Assembly (NCBI GenBank): GCA_036346275.1
Contig: CM070717.1
Coordinates: 12,805,908-12,869,907, forward strand
DNA: 64,000 nt
Source of the DNA: Otatea glauca
Taxonomy: Eukaryota > Streptophyta > Magnoliopsida > Poales > Poaceae
Direction of reading: 5' to 3'
A program made the translations under genes and the position numbers. The notes below the pieces were generated by a model. The model saw nothing but the letters and a program-made list of their open reading frames with translations. It searched no databases and had not been told where the DNA came from. Shown piece after piece: positions 1 to 11,193 of this stretch (position 1 is its first letter; the number at the start of each line of letters is the position of its first letter).

Positions 1-312
1 CCAAACCGATCAAGACTTTGTAAGCTGCCCCACCCCCGCTATTAAGGGAGAGGGCGGGCAACAACATAGGGATCCGATCATCCAAGCATAGAGCGATCAA
101 GCCATAGAGCATAGCACACCTCATATCGCCTAGAGCATATTGCGCTTTGAGCAACCCCGGATCCAAGAGATCCATATAATCCCAGCACACGAGATTAGGG
201 TATTATCTCCTCGCGAGAGCTGAACTCATATAAACCCCTTGTCTTGTGTGACCTTCGAGTTTGAGATCGAGCGCCTACCCCATAAATTCATTGCCGACTA
301 CAAAAGTCGACA
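1..312. repeat. Probable right end of an LTR-retrotransposon LTR
   Basis: No open reading frame. The text resembles the end of a grass gypsy LTR: a GC-rich stretch, a 'tataaacccc' run near 235, and a close 'attcattgccgactacaaa'. It ends in CA at 312, directly before the point where the CACTA transposase frame becomes readable. The left end is outside the window, so no partner target duplication can be checked. It could instead be decayed CACTA sequence. The call rests on general resemblance only. Confidence 0.35.
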
Positions 313-1053
313 GCTGTAGTGTCCCCTTACATCGATGAGCATTAGCACTGGCTACGGCAAGAGAATCTGACGTGGCAGGAGTCTTGGATCACGAGACAGT
401 ATAACCTTCAGTTTAACAGATGGCTGAAGGAGCGACCCATCACTAGGACCTCATCAGGTGATACGCTCACATAGTTGGCAAAAGGGCCAACATTTACAGT
501 TGTAACATGGAAAGGATACGACTTAAATGGGTACATATTTTACACGAGAGATCAGGATATGAAGAGCACAAACCAGAACAGCGGTGTATGCATAGATGCG
601 TTCAACACCGTTGGGTCAACGCGGAGCTCCTACTATGGGTTCATAGAGGAGATTTGGGAGCTCGACTATGTACTATTCAAGATCCCCTTATTTCGGTGTC
701 GTTGGGTCCACCTCCTGCATGTGAAGGTTGACAAATACGGTGTCACTACTATCAACCTCGCACGCGTCGGATACCAAGATGAACCATTCGTACTCGCTAA
801 CCAAACTGTTCAAGTATTCTATGTAATCGACCCGTCCAACAAGAAGAGACATGTAGTTCTTCAGGGAAAAAGGAGGATTGTCGGAGTAGAGAATGTAGTA
901 GATGAGGAAGAATACAATCAATTCGAAGAGTTGCCTCCTATCGAAAAGAGCATCACAGTCCAGGAAGAACAACCCGAAGAAGCTAGCTACACACGCGTCG
1001 ATCATCATGAATGGCTAATTTTTATACAAAAGAATAAGCAAGTGGAGTTATGA
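313..1053 (+). pseudogene. CACTA transposase remnant with DUF4216 domain
   Basis: One frame reads from about 313 to the TGA at 1051-1053 and is broken by TAG codons at 343-345 and 472-474. Upstream of the second stop the frame gives the 'RQYNLQFNRWLKER' type of linker that precedes DUF4216 in grass CACTA transposases. After it come the domain's hallmarks: a 'STNQNSGV' stretch, 'YYGFIEEIWELDY', 'IPLFRCRWV', 'GYQDEPFVLA', 'VFYVIDPSNKKRHVV' and 'GVENVVDEEEYNQF'. The domain sits at the C-terminal side of TNP2-type transposases. The DUF4218 and catalytic core are absent, either replaced by the LTR at 1-312 or outside the window. The 192 residues after the second stop start with TTG, so this is not an independent gene. 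CACTA DUF4216 identity is secure; function is lost. Confidence 0.85.
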
Positions 1054-1263
1054 TTTTAAGTGCACTCTAGAAGATAATAGAGTTGTTTGTAATGAAATGC
1101 TCGAAATTAAAAACAACTTTGTGTATATATGCATCTGATTTATTTAATATAGTTTCCTTTCCTTAACTGATATTGTTCGCACAAACTGAAGTATACATTA
1201 TGTCAAGAAGGCCAAACTTTGGATTTACCTTAGCAATGAAGGTTTGTGTCAATCTTCATCACA

Positions 1264-1480
1264 TACGGTTCTATACTAGAACCGTCTGGGATAGTTTTAT
1301 CACAGATGGTTCTATAATAGAGCCGTCTGTGATAAAACTATCCCAGACGGTTCTAGTATAGAACCATCTGTGATAAAATAATATCATAGACGGTTCTAAT
1401 CTAGAACCGTCTATGATGTTTTTATCACAGACGGTTCTAGTATAGACAGACGGTTCTAGTATAGAACCGTCTGTGATATG
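1264..1480. repeat. Internal CACTA subterminal-type inverted-repeat array
   Basis: About six copies of a palindromic unit of the form ATCACAGACGGTTCT...AGAACCGTCTGTGAT, with variants (catagacgg, cagatgg). The same GACGG/CCGTC core recurs at 16741-17110 next to the terminus. In CACTA elements such arrays bind the TNPA-like protein and lie at element ends. Here the array lies between the transposase remnant and the TATA box of the second gene, so it is either an internal promoter array or the 5' end of a second CACTA copy without its TIR. The spacer 1054-1263 shows no gene. Confidence 0.8.
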
Positions 1481-1482
1481 GG

Positions 1483-1500
1483 TGACCTATAAAAAGGTCA
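1483..1500 (+). promoter_or_regulatory. TATA box of the CACTA-1 second gene, inside a TGACCT/AGGTCA palindrome
   Basis: TATAAAAA at 1488-1495 lies in TGACCT-ATAAAA-AGGTCA, a perfect 6-bp inverted repeat. It sits directly downstream of the repeat array and about 90 bp upstream of the first plausible ATG (1582). The pyrimidine-rich tract around 1510-1570 fits a 5' UTR. Confidence 0.55.
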
Positions 1501-1581
1501 CTTTGGCAGATCATTCATTCTCTACTCTTCCATTCACGCGCTCAAAACCCTAAGTATATTCGTCTCCGCCCCAGCTCGTCG

Positions 1582-1725
1582 ATGCCTCCCCTTCGCCGAC
1601 GACGCCCCCTCGTCGACACCTCCCCATCGATGACGCCGCCCCCTCACCGACACCTCCCCATCACCGACGCTGCCCCCTCGCCGACGCCGCACCCTCGCCG
1701 ACGCCTCCCCATCGATTTTTGCTCG
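1582..1725 (+). pseudogene. First coding exon of the CACTA-1 second gene (Pro/Arg-rich)
   Basis: From the ATG at 1582 the frame gives a Pro/Arg/Ser-rich leader (starts MPPLRRRRPL). It is built from degenerate repeats of a 'cctccccatc' plus 'gccgacg' unit. A consensus 5' splice site (gctcg|gtaagt) follows 1725, and the next clear exon starts at 13473, with the Sirevirus inserted in between. The leader has no recognised domain. The exon call rests on its position after the TATA box and the splice site; it could be untranslated. Confidence 0.4.
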
Positions 1726-1803
1726 GTAAGTGCCGATAAGGGATGGATTCTTAGATCTATAGATTAAGGGTATAAATTTCTAGGTAGTTCTGAGGTTGGT
1801 AAG

Positions 1804-3418
1804 TGAAGGACCGAAATGGCGAACAGAGGGGGGGTGAATGGTCGCAAATAAAAATTCCCCCAAAATACTCCAACAAAAACCTCGACAAGATCGCTCAAAA
1901 GGAATTGTGAAAAACCCGAAAAACTAGACAACTATGTGTACCCCAAGCTTGCATGGATAAGTACCATAAAATATGTGGGGATTTTTGAGTCACAATCCTG
2001 GTTGTCTAGTGTCCAAGATAAAGAGGAATCAATTCAAACTCTTGCTTTTAGAAAGGACATCAATTCAAATAACAAAAGTCACTTTCAGAAAAGCAAAAAC
2101 AGAATTCCCAGAACTTGTCCTCAATTTGCACAGGAGGTTGGTGGGTTTCTGTAGCTCACAAAATTTTGAGACTTTTTCTCCCTGTGAGCATCAGAGTCTT
2201 GAAGAACTCCACCAAATTTCTCCACAAAAAGCCTTACAGAAAAAACACGAAAAATCGAAGAACACAGTCTGGTCAAGAACTTCGAGCAGAACGTTTGGGG
2301 CTCGGTTTTCACCTCATGGAGCCCAAACGGTACAACAAGTGAACTTCAAAATTTTTCTGCAAGCGGATATCAGAGTCCCGCACCTCCTCCAACAAGAATC
2401 ACTCAAAAAGGATTTTTTCTATATTTTACAAAAATCAAACACTGACTGCTGCTTGCGAAGAACAAGTTCAGAACAAAGTTGGAACTTGAAAGAAAAGATG
2501 TTCTCTACTCAATCCAAGAGTGCAAAAGAGATGTAAAACCATATGAACACACCCAAAACATCCAAGAACAGCAGCATTTAGAAGGAGGGGAGGCAAATCC
2601 AAATTACTTGAAAGTAAATTGCAGGAATGTAATTGCGGGAAAGTAAATGCTGAATTTAAATTGCGTAAAGTAAAGACATAATGTAAATCATAAAATAAAT
2701 TCAGAGGTGGATGAATAAAACTTTCATTTCTGGAAGGAGGTTACAAAGCCTCACATTCATGTGGGCAAAGCTCAAATGAGCATCAAAACCTCAACACCTT
2801 CAAGGGAAGGAGGCTACCCTCCACCCCTATTTATACTACTCTTGGGCCACCTACCACCCTTGGATGAGTCCCTCAACCTAGAGCACTCATCTAAGGGCTA
2901 GGATTAACCCATACACACAGCCATGCAAGGGCTAACCCAAAACCCACACACATACGGGTTTTCTTGCAGTTTTCAAAGCATACTACCTAGACCCGCTAAC
3001 CTATCAACTAGACCTCAATCCGACGGCCCTCATTGATCCACGCGGCATCTAGCTAGCATCATCTCCTTTCCTTGTCTTCTTGACTTGCCCGGACTCCGTC
3101 TCCGATCATCTTCCGGCGATCTCCCAACCGTCTGGACCTCCGACGCTCCTCGCCTAGTCCCGGTCATCCTTCGCCTCACCATGACCTAGCACCGTCATCC
3201 TGCAACCATCAAAGACAAGGAAACTCCTCACATAGCAATGCCCACAAAGATGTGCAATAAACCATGCAACTCACCACTACCGTGTCCATACGGCCGGTAC
3301 AACTCAAATTGATTCATTTTGAAAATCAATCCAAATCAAACTCAAACTTGAGCACACCTTGCTCAAATAAAGTCAAATACTCATCACAAATATGGATGGA
3401 CCTCCACATGGTCCTTCA
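1804..3418 (-). repeat. Element A 3' LTR
   Basis: 1615 bp, aligned end to end with 11194-12810. In element orientation this is the 3' LTR. The short ORFs inside it (1936-2536 and shadows) recur in the other LTR only because the LTRs are copies. Confidence 0.95.
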
Positions 3419-3430
3419 ATCTCCCCCTTG
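3419..3430 (-). promoter_or_regulatory. Element A main polypurine tract
   Basis: On the minus strand CAAGGGGGAGAT lies directly before the 3' LTR. It is the expected primer for plus-strand DNA synthesis. Confidence 0.85.
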
Positions 3431-5260
3431 ATGAGTATATTGACAAACCACACAAAAGGCATAAATTTGAGTTTGAAGAAAATAAAGAAGAAAGCAATTT
3501 TCAGTTGCAAAGTCAAACTTGGTCCAAAGATAGAAATTAGAACCATGACCAAGTTGACGAAGAGGAATTCAGATTTTAGAGTTAAAGTTAAGAAAGAGCA
3601 AGTTTTCAACAAAAACTCTAAAATCCAACTAAACATGTCAAATGTGATTATGAGATTATGATCCAACAGAAGTAGTAGCATAATTTTACAAAGATCATAA
3701 TAACCAAATAAGCATTCACATTTTTATCTTTTTAGTGATGCCTTTTCTACGTTTTCTCCCCCTTTTGGCAATATAGGCAAAAAAAATTTTTATGTATGCA
3801 TGAAATGCAATCGAAAGAGCTTTGAAGATTATCCAATTGATCAAAATGGAAGGATATTACACCAAGCTTGTCAATTTAGAAGATGACTAAACTAAGACAT
3901 GTCCAAGTGCAAATCGAGCTTAGTTTTGAATATTTCATTTTAGCAAGATTTGACAAGTGCAACACTTAGCTTTAGTTTCAAAAATAGAAGAATAGCCACT
4001 CTAAGGATCAAAAGGAAAACCTAGAGTTCAACCTACTCAACACTTTGGGAAACTAGAAGAGCATACAAGGTCCTTCGGGCTCACTTATCACTTAATGCAA
4101 ATTTTGATTTATCATCATACAAGACATAGAGGGGTGCAAATGTTTGACATTATTTGCATTCTTTACCCACATATGTCTTTGTTTTTAATTTATTTGCATT
4201 TTCTTTTGACAACCAATTGACTCAAGCCGTATGCGACCATCTCAAGATGAACTCTTAAGAGGATGGTCTAGGTCAAACACGATGTATTCCAAGTTCATCC
4301 CAAGTGCAATGGGAAGCGGTCTTGTGAATACAAGGTGTTGAGTCGTATGTGCACAAGAAGAGTCAATTTCGTTTAATTTTCATTTTTAGCACAATGATTT
4401 ATGAGCAATTGAAGGACTCTAGCATGAATCAAACTAGTTTCACCCAAGTTGCTATAGGGACTCTAGAGAACTCCTAAATTTCTCAAATTATGGCACAAAC
4501 CTCTAGAGAAGAAACCTAGCAAGTAAAAGCAACAAGTTTCATCAAGTTTTTCATTTAAGGCATATTTCATTTTTAAGCTTAGCAAGTTAAATGAACTTGG
4601 ACATATCTAAGCTAGTGATTTCCTCCATATGATGTATCATGGTGTATAGCATGAAGAAGAAATCAATTGCATAATAGACAAAGCTCATAAAACAAGAAAT
4701 GTAGTCTATATGCAATGCACGAACAGATTCCCAAACTCCCCCTCAACAAATGAATCAATTTTAAGCTCAAATCTGGTTAAAGTTGAGTTATTATCAAGAT
4801 TAGGCATAAAGAAAAACCGAATGAACTCAATAATAACCGAGAAAAAGCAGAATGAGGAGAAGAAGTCGAGAAAGCGCAAAAGCTGGATGGCTATTGAGCA
4901 TAGATAAGATAGAAGAGACTCACTACGGCTCGGACTCGCTCTTATCTTCCCCGATGGTGACATAGGAAGCGACTCTAGATCCCAACTAAGGAGTGCACAC
5001 AGACCTGTCTACCGGGAGGCCCAATACCGCTAGACTTATAAGGCGTGAGGGAACTCAACCTAGAGAGAAGAGAGAACGACTAATCACGCATGATAGCAAC
5101 CTAAAGCACAAGATAAGAGGTTCATGGTAGGCATGCCAGAAGTCTAAGTGAGTGAACTCAACTCAAGAAAACAAGCCCAAAGTCACCCAAAAGAAACACA
5201 AAGAAAAGAAAAGAAAAGAAAAGCTGGAAGAAAACATATAATACATAATATACAAACCAG
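3431..5260 (-). other. Element A long non-coding 3' region with extra polypurine tracts
   Basis: About 1.8 kb between the end of pol and the 3' LTR, AT-rich, with no convincing ORF on either strand. Two more polypurine tracts are seen on the minus strand: 3755-3770 (core TGCCAAAAGGGGGAGA) and 4734-4745 (core GAGGGGGAGT). Repeated tracts here are a known Sirevirus hallmark. An env-like ORF occupies this place in some sireviruses; none is recognisable here. Confidence 0.75.
5199..5224. repeat. AAAAG microsatellite
   Basis: Five copies of AAAAG in tandem, just beyond the 3' end of element A pol. Confidence 0.85.
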
Positions 5261-5265
5261 CTCCC

Positions 5266-6758
5266 CTCACGAAAGGTCGTAAGGGCTCACGACTCCAAGC
5301 TCACTCCTCAAGGCAACAAATCTGAGCTATCCAAAGGCTTGGTGAAAATATCGGCTAATGAAGGTCACTCTCTGAATGAGCGCGATATCTCCCTTCTCCA
5401 CATGGTCTCTAAGGAAGTGATATCTAATATCAATGTACTTGGTCAGGGAATGTTGCACTTGGTTTTTAGCAATGCAAATAGCTGAAGTGTTGTCACGAAA
5501 AGTGGCACACTCTCTATCTCTAACCCATAGTCCCGTAAGGTCGATCTCATCAGAGCACTTGGCTACAAAGAATCTGCGACAACATACTCGGCCTCGTGTT
5601 GGTGTGCAACTCCGGATCGCTTCCTAGATGACCAAGAAACAAGAGAAGTGCCAATGAATTGGCAAGTGCCGAAGTGCTCTTCCTATCTATCCTCTGACCC
5701 GACAAAGTCGGCATCGGAAAAAGCTCTAAGAGATAGACAAGAAGATGAAGAGTACCAAATACCATAATCAGTGGTAGCACGAAGGTACCTGAAAATGCGC
5801 TTGACCACCGGGCGGTGAGAGGCGAGGAGAAGCTTGAAATCGGCGCACTGACACACAGTGAAATGTATGTCGGCCTCGAAGCGGTGAGGTACAAGAGGAG
5901 CCGATCATGCTCAAACTCCTTTTGATCAAGAAGCTCACCATCCTCATCGGGCTCGAGGACAGCGATGGTGGCCATAGGAGTCATCACGGCTTCCCATCGG
6001 ACATGTCGAAACGCCTCGGGAGGTCACGGGTATATTTGCCTTGATGCAAGAAAGTACCCTCCGAGTCCGCTGATTTGGAAGCCAAGAAAGTAGCTCAACT
6101 CGCCCATCATACTCATCTCAAACTCTGTGCTCATCACCTCAGAAAACTGAGACACAAGCGAATGAGATGAGCCACCAAAAATTATATCGTCCACATAAAT
6201 CTGGACAAGAAGAAAATGAGACTCATGGTGTCTGATGAACAGAGTTTTGTCTACTATGCCCATTTTGAAGTCATGGCTGAGAAGATAAGACTTGAGCCTC
6301 TCATACCATGCTCTGGGGGCCTGCTTGAGTCCATACAAAGCTTTGGAGAGCTTGTATACATGACTCGGAAACTTGGGGTTCTCGAATCCTGGAGGTTGTT
6401 TGACATAAACCTCTTCCTCAATATAGCCATTGAGGAATGCACTCTTGACATCCATTTGATAGAGCTTGAAGCCCTGGGATGCAGAGAATGCAAGCGGGAT
6501 CCTAATAGCCTCTAGTCTAGCTACGGGGCAAAGGTCTCCTCAAAGTCAAGACCCTCAACCTTGAGAAAAACCTGTGCAACTAGCCTAGCCTTGTTGCGAA
6601 TGACAACCCCATCCTCACTGCTTGTTTTTGAACACCCACTTGGTCCCAATGACATTATGACCGGATGGGGCTCGACAAGCTGCCATACCTTGTTCCTCTC
6701 AAAGTTCTCAAGTTCCTCATGCATAGCATTAATCCACGATTCATCGGATAATGCATGA
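5266..6758 (-). pseudogene. pol: Element A pol: reverse transcriptase and RNase H, decayed
   Basis: The RT part is best seen at 6024-6455: 'MDVKSAFLNGYIEEEVYV', 'YKLSKALYGLKQAPRAWYERL', the catalytic 'YVDDIIFG', and 'FEMSMMGELSYFLGFQI'. Upstream, 6521-6724 gives the RT N-terminus ending 'FEETFAP'. RNase H and the tail lie at 5266-5990 in several frames ('LRATTDYGIWY', 'DADFVGSEDRKS', 'TKYIDIRYHFLRDHVEKG'). The domain order on the minus strand is copia-type. It is broken by frameshifts between 6455 and 6521, near 6020, and throughout RNase H. The YVDD aspartates survive but no full protein can be made. Confidence 0.85.
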
Positions 6759-8160
6759 GAAACATCTTCGGCTCAAAGGAGGCAACGAAGGCAGAGTGGA
6801 GGCAGAATGGACAAACTGATTTTGAGCGAGTGGCGCGCTCAAGCAGATCACCAATGATCGATCGGTGGATGAGCTTCTGGATATGACGGGAGGACCGAAG
6901 CGAGTGGCCTCTACCTCATGCATGAAGAGGTAGGAGCAGAGCCACTCATTGAAGGAGAGTCGGAAGGCAAAGTGGTCTCCCGAGGTGCGAAATGGAAGCA
7001 GGAGGCACCTCGGGTATAGAGGGAACTGGATCGGTGGAACACCATCATCTCCATCATCCTCATCTTCTACAAAGATGGTCTCGGAGGGATAAGAAGAGCT
7101 CGAAATATCAGGTCTAGCTCTGGCTAGCCTCATCAAAGGTCACATCACGGTCTCTATGATCCTATGCGCATCAACACTCTGGACCCTATAGCTACGAGAA
7201 GAAGTCGAGTAACCTAGAAAGATACCATCGAAGAGCGAGACTCAAACTTATGTAGGTTACGGACTTTAAGATAAAACACTTGCAAATCAAAAGCGAAAAT
7301 GAGACACACTGGGCTTTCGCCCATACCTCAACTCATAAGAAGTGCGATGCAAATGTGCTCTCAAAACACGCGATTAGAAACATGGCAAGCAGTAGCTATA
7401 GCCTCAGCCCAAAACTTCCTAGAGTATCAGACTCGTCTAGGATCGTCTCAGCCATCTCAACGTGGTCTGTTCTTCCTTTCCACTACGCCATTCTCACGAG
7501 GAGCGAGGGAGAAGAGAAGCGATGCTCTAAACCGGACTCCACACAAAAACTCTCAAAGTAGGAATTCTTGAACTCCGTGCCATTATCATCTGCAGTATAG
7601 CTCGTAATGCACCAGGAGCTCAATAGACAACCTCTTGATCAAACCCTGAAGTGAGAAAAGTCTCATCCTTGAGGCCATGAAGAATACCCAAGAGAATCTA
7701 GAAAAATCATCAACGATGACAAGAACATACCACTTCCCTCCTGCCGATTGCACTCTATTTGGACCAACGGTGTCCATATGTAAAAGCTGTCACGGTGCAT
7801 CATCATCACTACGGTGGATCGGAGGATGAGAAGCGATAACCATCTTGCCATGTCGGCAAGGAGAGCAAACTAAGTCTTTGACCATCTTGAGTTTGGGCAA
7901 ACCCGAATGAGATCGTGGCGCTAACTCGGGTCAAATGATCAAAACCAATGTGACCAAGTCTCCTATGCCGAAGGAGAGATCACGGGACTCGAAGCAATCA
8001 AACATCGAAGAGAGTCTCCGGAAGAAGCGAGAAAAATCAGCACGAAAGACTCTCCCAAATCTAGAAATCCATAAACTAACCCTCCCGATGAATCAAGGAT
8101 TCTACAGGCATTACTCTTGAAGCTTACCTCGAAAGAGTCATCGATAAGTCGAGAAAGCAG
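6759..8160 (-). pseudogene. pol: Element A pol: GAG-pre-integrase and integrase, decayed
   Basis: The zinc-binding part near 7840-7960 keeps 'RLGHIGFDHL' and 'CSPCRHGKM', the second with altered spacing. The integrase core starts at 7777 ('MDTVGPNRVQSAGGKWYVL' then 'VIVDDFSRFSWVFF', first catalytic Asp). 'DNGTEF' near 7560-7590 gives the second Asp; 'ENGVVERKN' near 7480 gives the Glu, so the D,D,E set is recognisable though split over frames. The stretch 6759-7140 is the variable acidic linker between integrase and RT. Stops and frameshifts are frequent. Confidence 0.75.
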
Positions 8161-8530
8161 AGCAGATTGTATTGCGACTTACTTACTAAGGCAACATCTT
8201 TAAGAATGAAATTTTGGTTAATGCAGATGGTACCTTTAGCAATGACTCTACGAAGATGCATCCCCAAAGTGATTAACTCATCACCGGGGCTCGGACTAGG
8301 AAGAGAACCAACGAGAATCTCGGTCATATGACGAGAACAACCGAGTCAACAATCCAAACATCGCCCTTCCCCATCCGAGCGAACTGATCAAGACACAAGA
8401 GAGAAAGATGACTCGATCTTGGGATAGAGTGAAGACTTAGGAACCCAATCTTGAACCATCGACACCTCAGTACCACCACGAGAAGAAGATCGGACTCGAG
8501 TGTCTCTCTGACGCTCAACTCTCACACGAT
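8161..8530 (-). pseudogene. pol: Element A protease region, frameshifted at the active site
   Basis: The minus frame ending near 8338 gives 'KGDVWIVDS'. The neighbouring frame continues with the expected Sirevirus 'CSRHMTE', so a single missing G splits the DSG catalytic motif. Downstream, 8124-8327 gives 'KGTICINQNFILKDVALV', typical of the copia protease-to-integrase linker. Clearly an aspartic protease remnant. Confidence 0.75.
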
Positions 8531-11140
8531 CGGGAGCAACTCGTAGATAATCTAGGAGTCAAAGCTGGGTTGGCACGCAGTGGTGCAAAAGCGGACCATC
8601 CCGAAGAAGGCTGCTGGATCTCCTACCGAGAAAACACCTCACGCCACGATATCTACCTCGATGGGAAAACGAGGAATATCAAGAGGACGGCGAAAAAGCC
8701 CGACTACTGAACAGCTCCGGGACTAAAACTCGAAGAACTAGCATGAAAACCAAGTCTGGACGCCGCCCAAAAACAGCGACTCTCTAACTGTCTAGAAGCG
8801 GTGTGTGTCTTAGGAGCACTCAAAGTGCGGGATGACCTCGAATACCCTAAGAGCGACAACACGCTCACGCCGAGTGATCTTGGCGCGCTGAAGCATAAAT
8901 CTACTAGGTGACCATCCTTCTTACATGGAAGGTGCATGTGCCGCCTTGCTAGAGGCGAAGCAATAGAGTAACACCCTTACGGTGAAGTCCTATGGACAAC
9001 CCAAAGAGACCTAAACACGGTGGTACTCACTCAGGAGCTACCACAATCTCACCACTCTTGGAGCCGCGCACAATGGTGGGAGGATGCGCCGAAGCGTGCT
9101 CAAGGGATCAAATCCTAGACCTTGATTGAATCTACTAATCTTGGATTGGTCTAGAATAAGATTGAGCTTCTTCTTGCCTCCAACAAACTTCTCGAGAGTG
9201 CTCATAAGATCTTGGCAATCTCGGAAGAAAGAAGCACAAGAAGAGCAGGGGAAGGAGAGGAAGAAGAACCGGAAAGATGAGCTCTCTCAAGACGTGCATT
9301 TTCTCCTCAAAGACGGCTGCCTCAATCTTGAGGGCCTCACAAGAAACGCAAGGAGCATCTCTAATTCTATGGGCTTGGTCTTCTAATTTCTTCCTAAGCT
9401 CGACATGGATTTTATCCAAGTCCCCACAATCTCGATTACATCGCAAGCAATATTTTTGTGACTTATCTAGTAAGTCCTTAGCAAGTTTAGCACACTTGAC
9501 ATTGAGGTTTCATTGTCAAGTTTTAATTGCTTCTGACCCTCACATGAGTATTTGGGTCCTTAGAAGCATGTGATTCAAGTTCATTGTTTCTAGCGTAAAG
9601 CTTCCTAAGGTGTTTGCTCATGGCATCAATTTCGGCAAGCAATTTAGGGCAATTAGAGCATGATGGAGTGGAGTGAGCATGAAGAAAACTAGCCTCAACA
9701 GGAATAGCATCAACAGAACTAGTGCTAGCATTCTTCAACCTAAGACCATCAAGTTCAACAAGCACACTATCATGTATGGTCCTTAGGTTCTCCAACTCCA
9801 CAAGAATAGCATCACACAAAGAGCAATCATCAGTGACTCGGGAGGGAGAAGATGTAAGTGAAGCTAACTCCGAGTCAAGGTACCTACTTCCTTCTCAAGC
9901 TCCGTACACCTAGCTCTAGCTCTAGCATGAAATTTTCCTAATTTGCAGAAAGCTTCGTTGAGCTGGTCATAGGAGGGTACCTCGTCCGAGTCGCTGTAGA
10001 GCTCGGAGTCGCTGATGTCGTTTGTGTCGGCCATGAAGCACATGCCGGAGAAGTCGTCGCCGCCTTTCTTCTCTTGCGGATCATCCTCGCCCTCGTCGCT
10101 CCATGTCTCCGTGTCGGAGAGGTTGATGTCGTCAAGCGCGGCAAGGACGCGTGGAAGAGCTTCTTGTTCTTGGAGAAGTTGCGGTACTTCTTCTCGTGCG
10201 CGGTTCATGAACTGGAGGCTTCTTGTTGCGGTTCTTGTCGGTGTAGTCGTTCTTGCCCGAACCGCCAACGTCATTCTTACCCTTCTCGGCTTGGGATAGT
10301 TCGCCGAATGTGGTTGGGGCCACCACACTCAAGCGGTGATCATGCCACCTCTCTTCCTCTCTCTCACCCTCTTGTAAGCATGAGAAAACTTGCGGCGAGA
10401 AGAGCAAGCTCATTTTCGAAATTTTTCCGATTGGTCATCGCTTAGCTCGCAAAGGGCGGAAAGAGAGAAACCAATAGAAGGATCGGAAGAAGAAGATCCA
10501 ATGGGATCGGTGACCAAAGCCATCGGTGAGATTTCGTCTTCCGAGAGCGACATCGATCTCATGAGTCTTGAGGCGGGAATAAAGCCCGTCAAGAGTCAGA
10601 GTCGATAAGTCGGTGGTGTCCTTGATGGTGGTCACCTTCATCTCCCAAACCCGAAGGTCGAGTGCGGTCAAGAAATGCCGAGCATTGTTCGAGTCAGGTA
10701 TATGCAACCAAGCGCCGGAGGTCGCTCAAAATCTTTGTAAACCGACCAAAACACTCGTCGAGACTCTCACCAAGACGTTGATCAAACTTGTTGTACTCGC
10801 GCTTGAATCGTCCTCATCTCACGTCTTGATTTGAGTAGAGCCCTCATGGTAAGCATCGAGGTTACCCAAATCTCGTGAGCGGAGCGAAGGTGAAAATCCT
10901 ATCATACTCACATGGCTAAGACCCCTGTATGAGAATGTTCCTTGCCTTAGCATTCGCCTCAACGTCAACCATATTGATGGCCGTGACATTTTCATCAGCA
11001 GGAACCTCATACGGGAGTTTCACCTTCTGCCATATCAGGTAGCCCTGGGCAGTGATGTATGACTCCATCCGGACTTCCAAAAAGGAAAATCAACTCCATT
11101 AAAGATGGGAGGCTTGGTGGAATATTTGTCCGTCGCCATG
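8531..11140 (-). pseudogene. gag: Element A gag (Sirevirus type, UBN2 core plus long extension), decayed
   Basis: The start is the minus-strand ATG at 11140-11138, just inside the primer binding site. It opens MATDKYSTKPPIFNGVDFPF, the usual start for this family. The UBN2 capsid part follows in pieces: 'EYNKFDQRLGESLDECFGRF' (10740-10800), then 'TALDLRVWEMKVTTIKDTTDLSTLTLDGLYSRLK' type sequence at 10550-10690. A zinc knuckle is not intact near 10370. 'DDINLSDTETWSDE', 'CFMADTNDISDSE' and a Lys/Glu-rich tail follow (9864-10328). Coiled-coil-like segments with CxxC pairs lie at 9523-9819 ('SCSNCPKLL') and 9135-9446 ('PCVSCEAL'). A second knuckle remnant 'CKKDGHLVDLCF' lies at 8880-8937. Long Gag extensions are typical of sireviruses; in some they bind dynein light chain. 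Many frameshifts. Confidence 0.8.
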
Positions 11141-11178
11141 GCTCTTGAGACCGGTCAAGATCTAGAAAGAGCAGAACC

Positions 11179-11191
11179 GGCTCTGATACCA
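11179..11191 (-). promoter_or_regulatory. Element A primer binding site (initiator tRNA-Met)
   Basis: The minus strand reads TGGTATCAGAGCC two bases inside the 5' LTR, complementary to the 3' end of plant initiator tRNA-Met. Confidence 0.9.
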
Positions 11192-11193
11192 AT

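Noticed and set aside
1264..1480. Regular inverted repeats considered as a CRISPR-like array or MITE cluster
   Set aside because: The genome is eukaryotic, units are palindromic without unique spacers, and the core matches the CACTA subterminal array at 16741-17110.
1936..2536. ORFs of 72-187 codons, repeated at 11325-11784
   Set aside because: The repetition is due to the two LTRs of element A; no protein family is recognisable.
6216..6515. Plus-strand ORF of 99 codons
   Set aside because: It is the antisense shadow of the element A reverse transcriptase.
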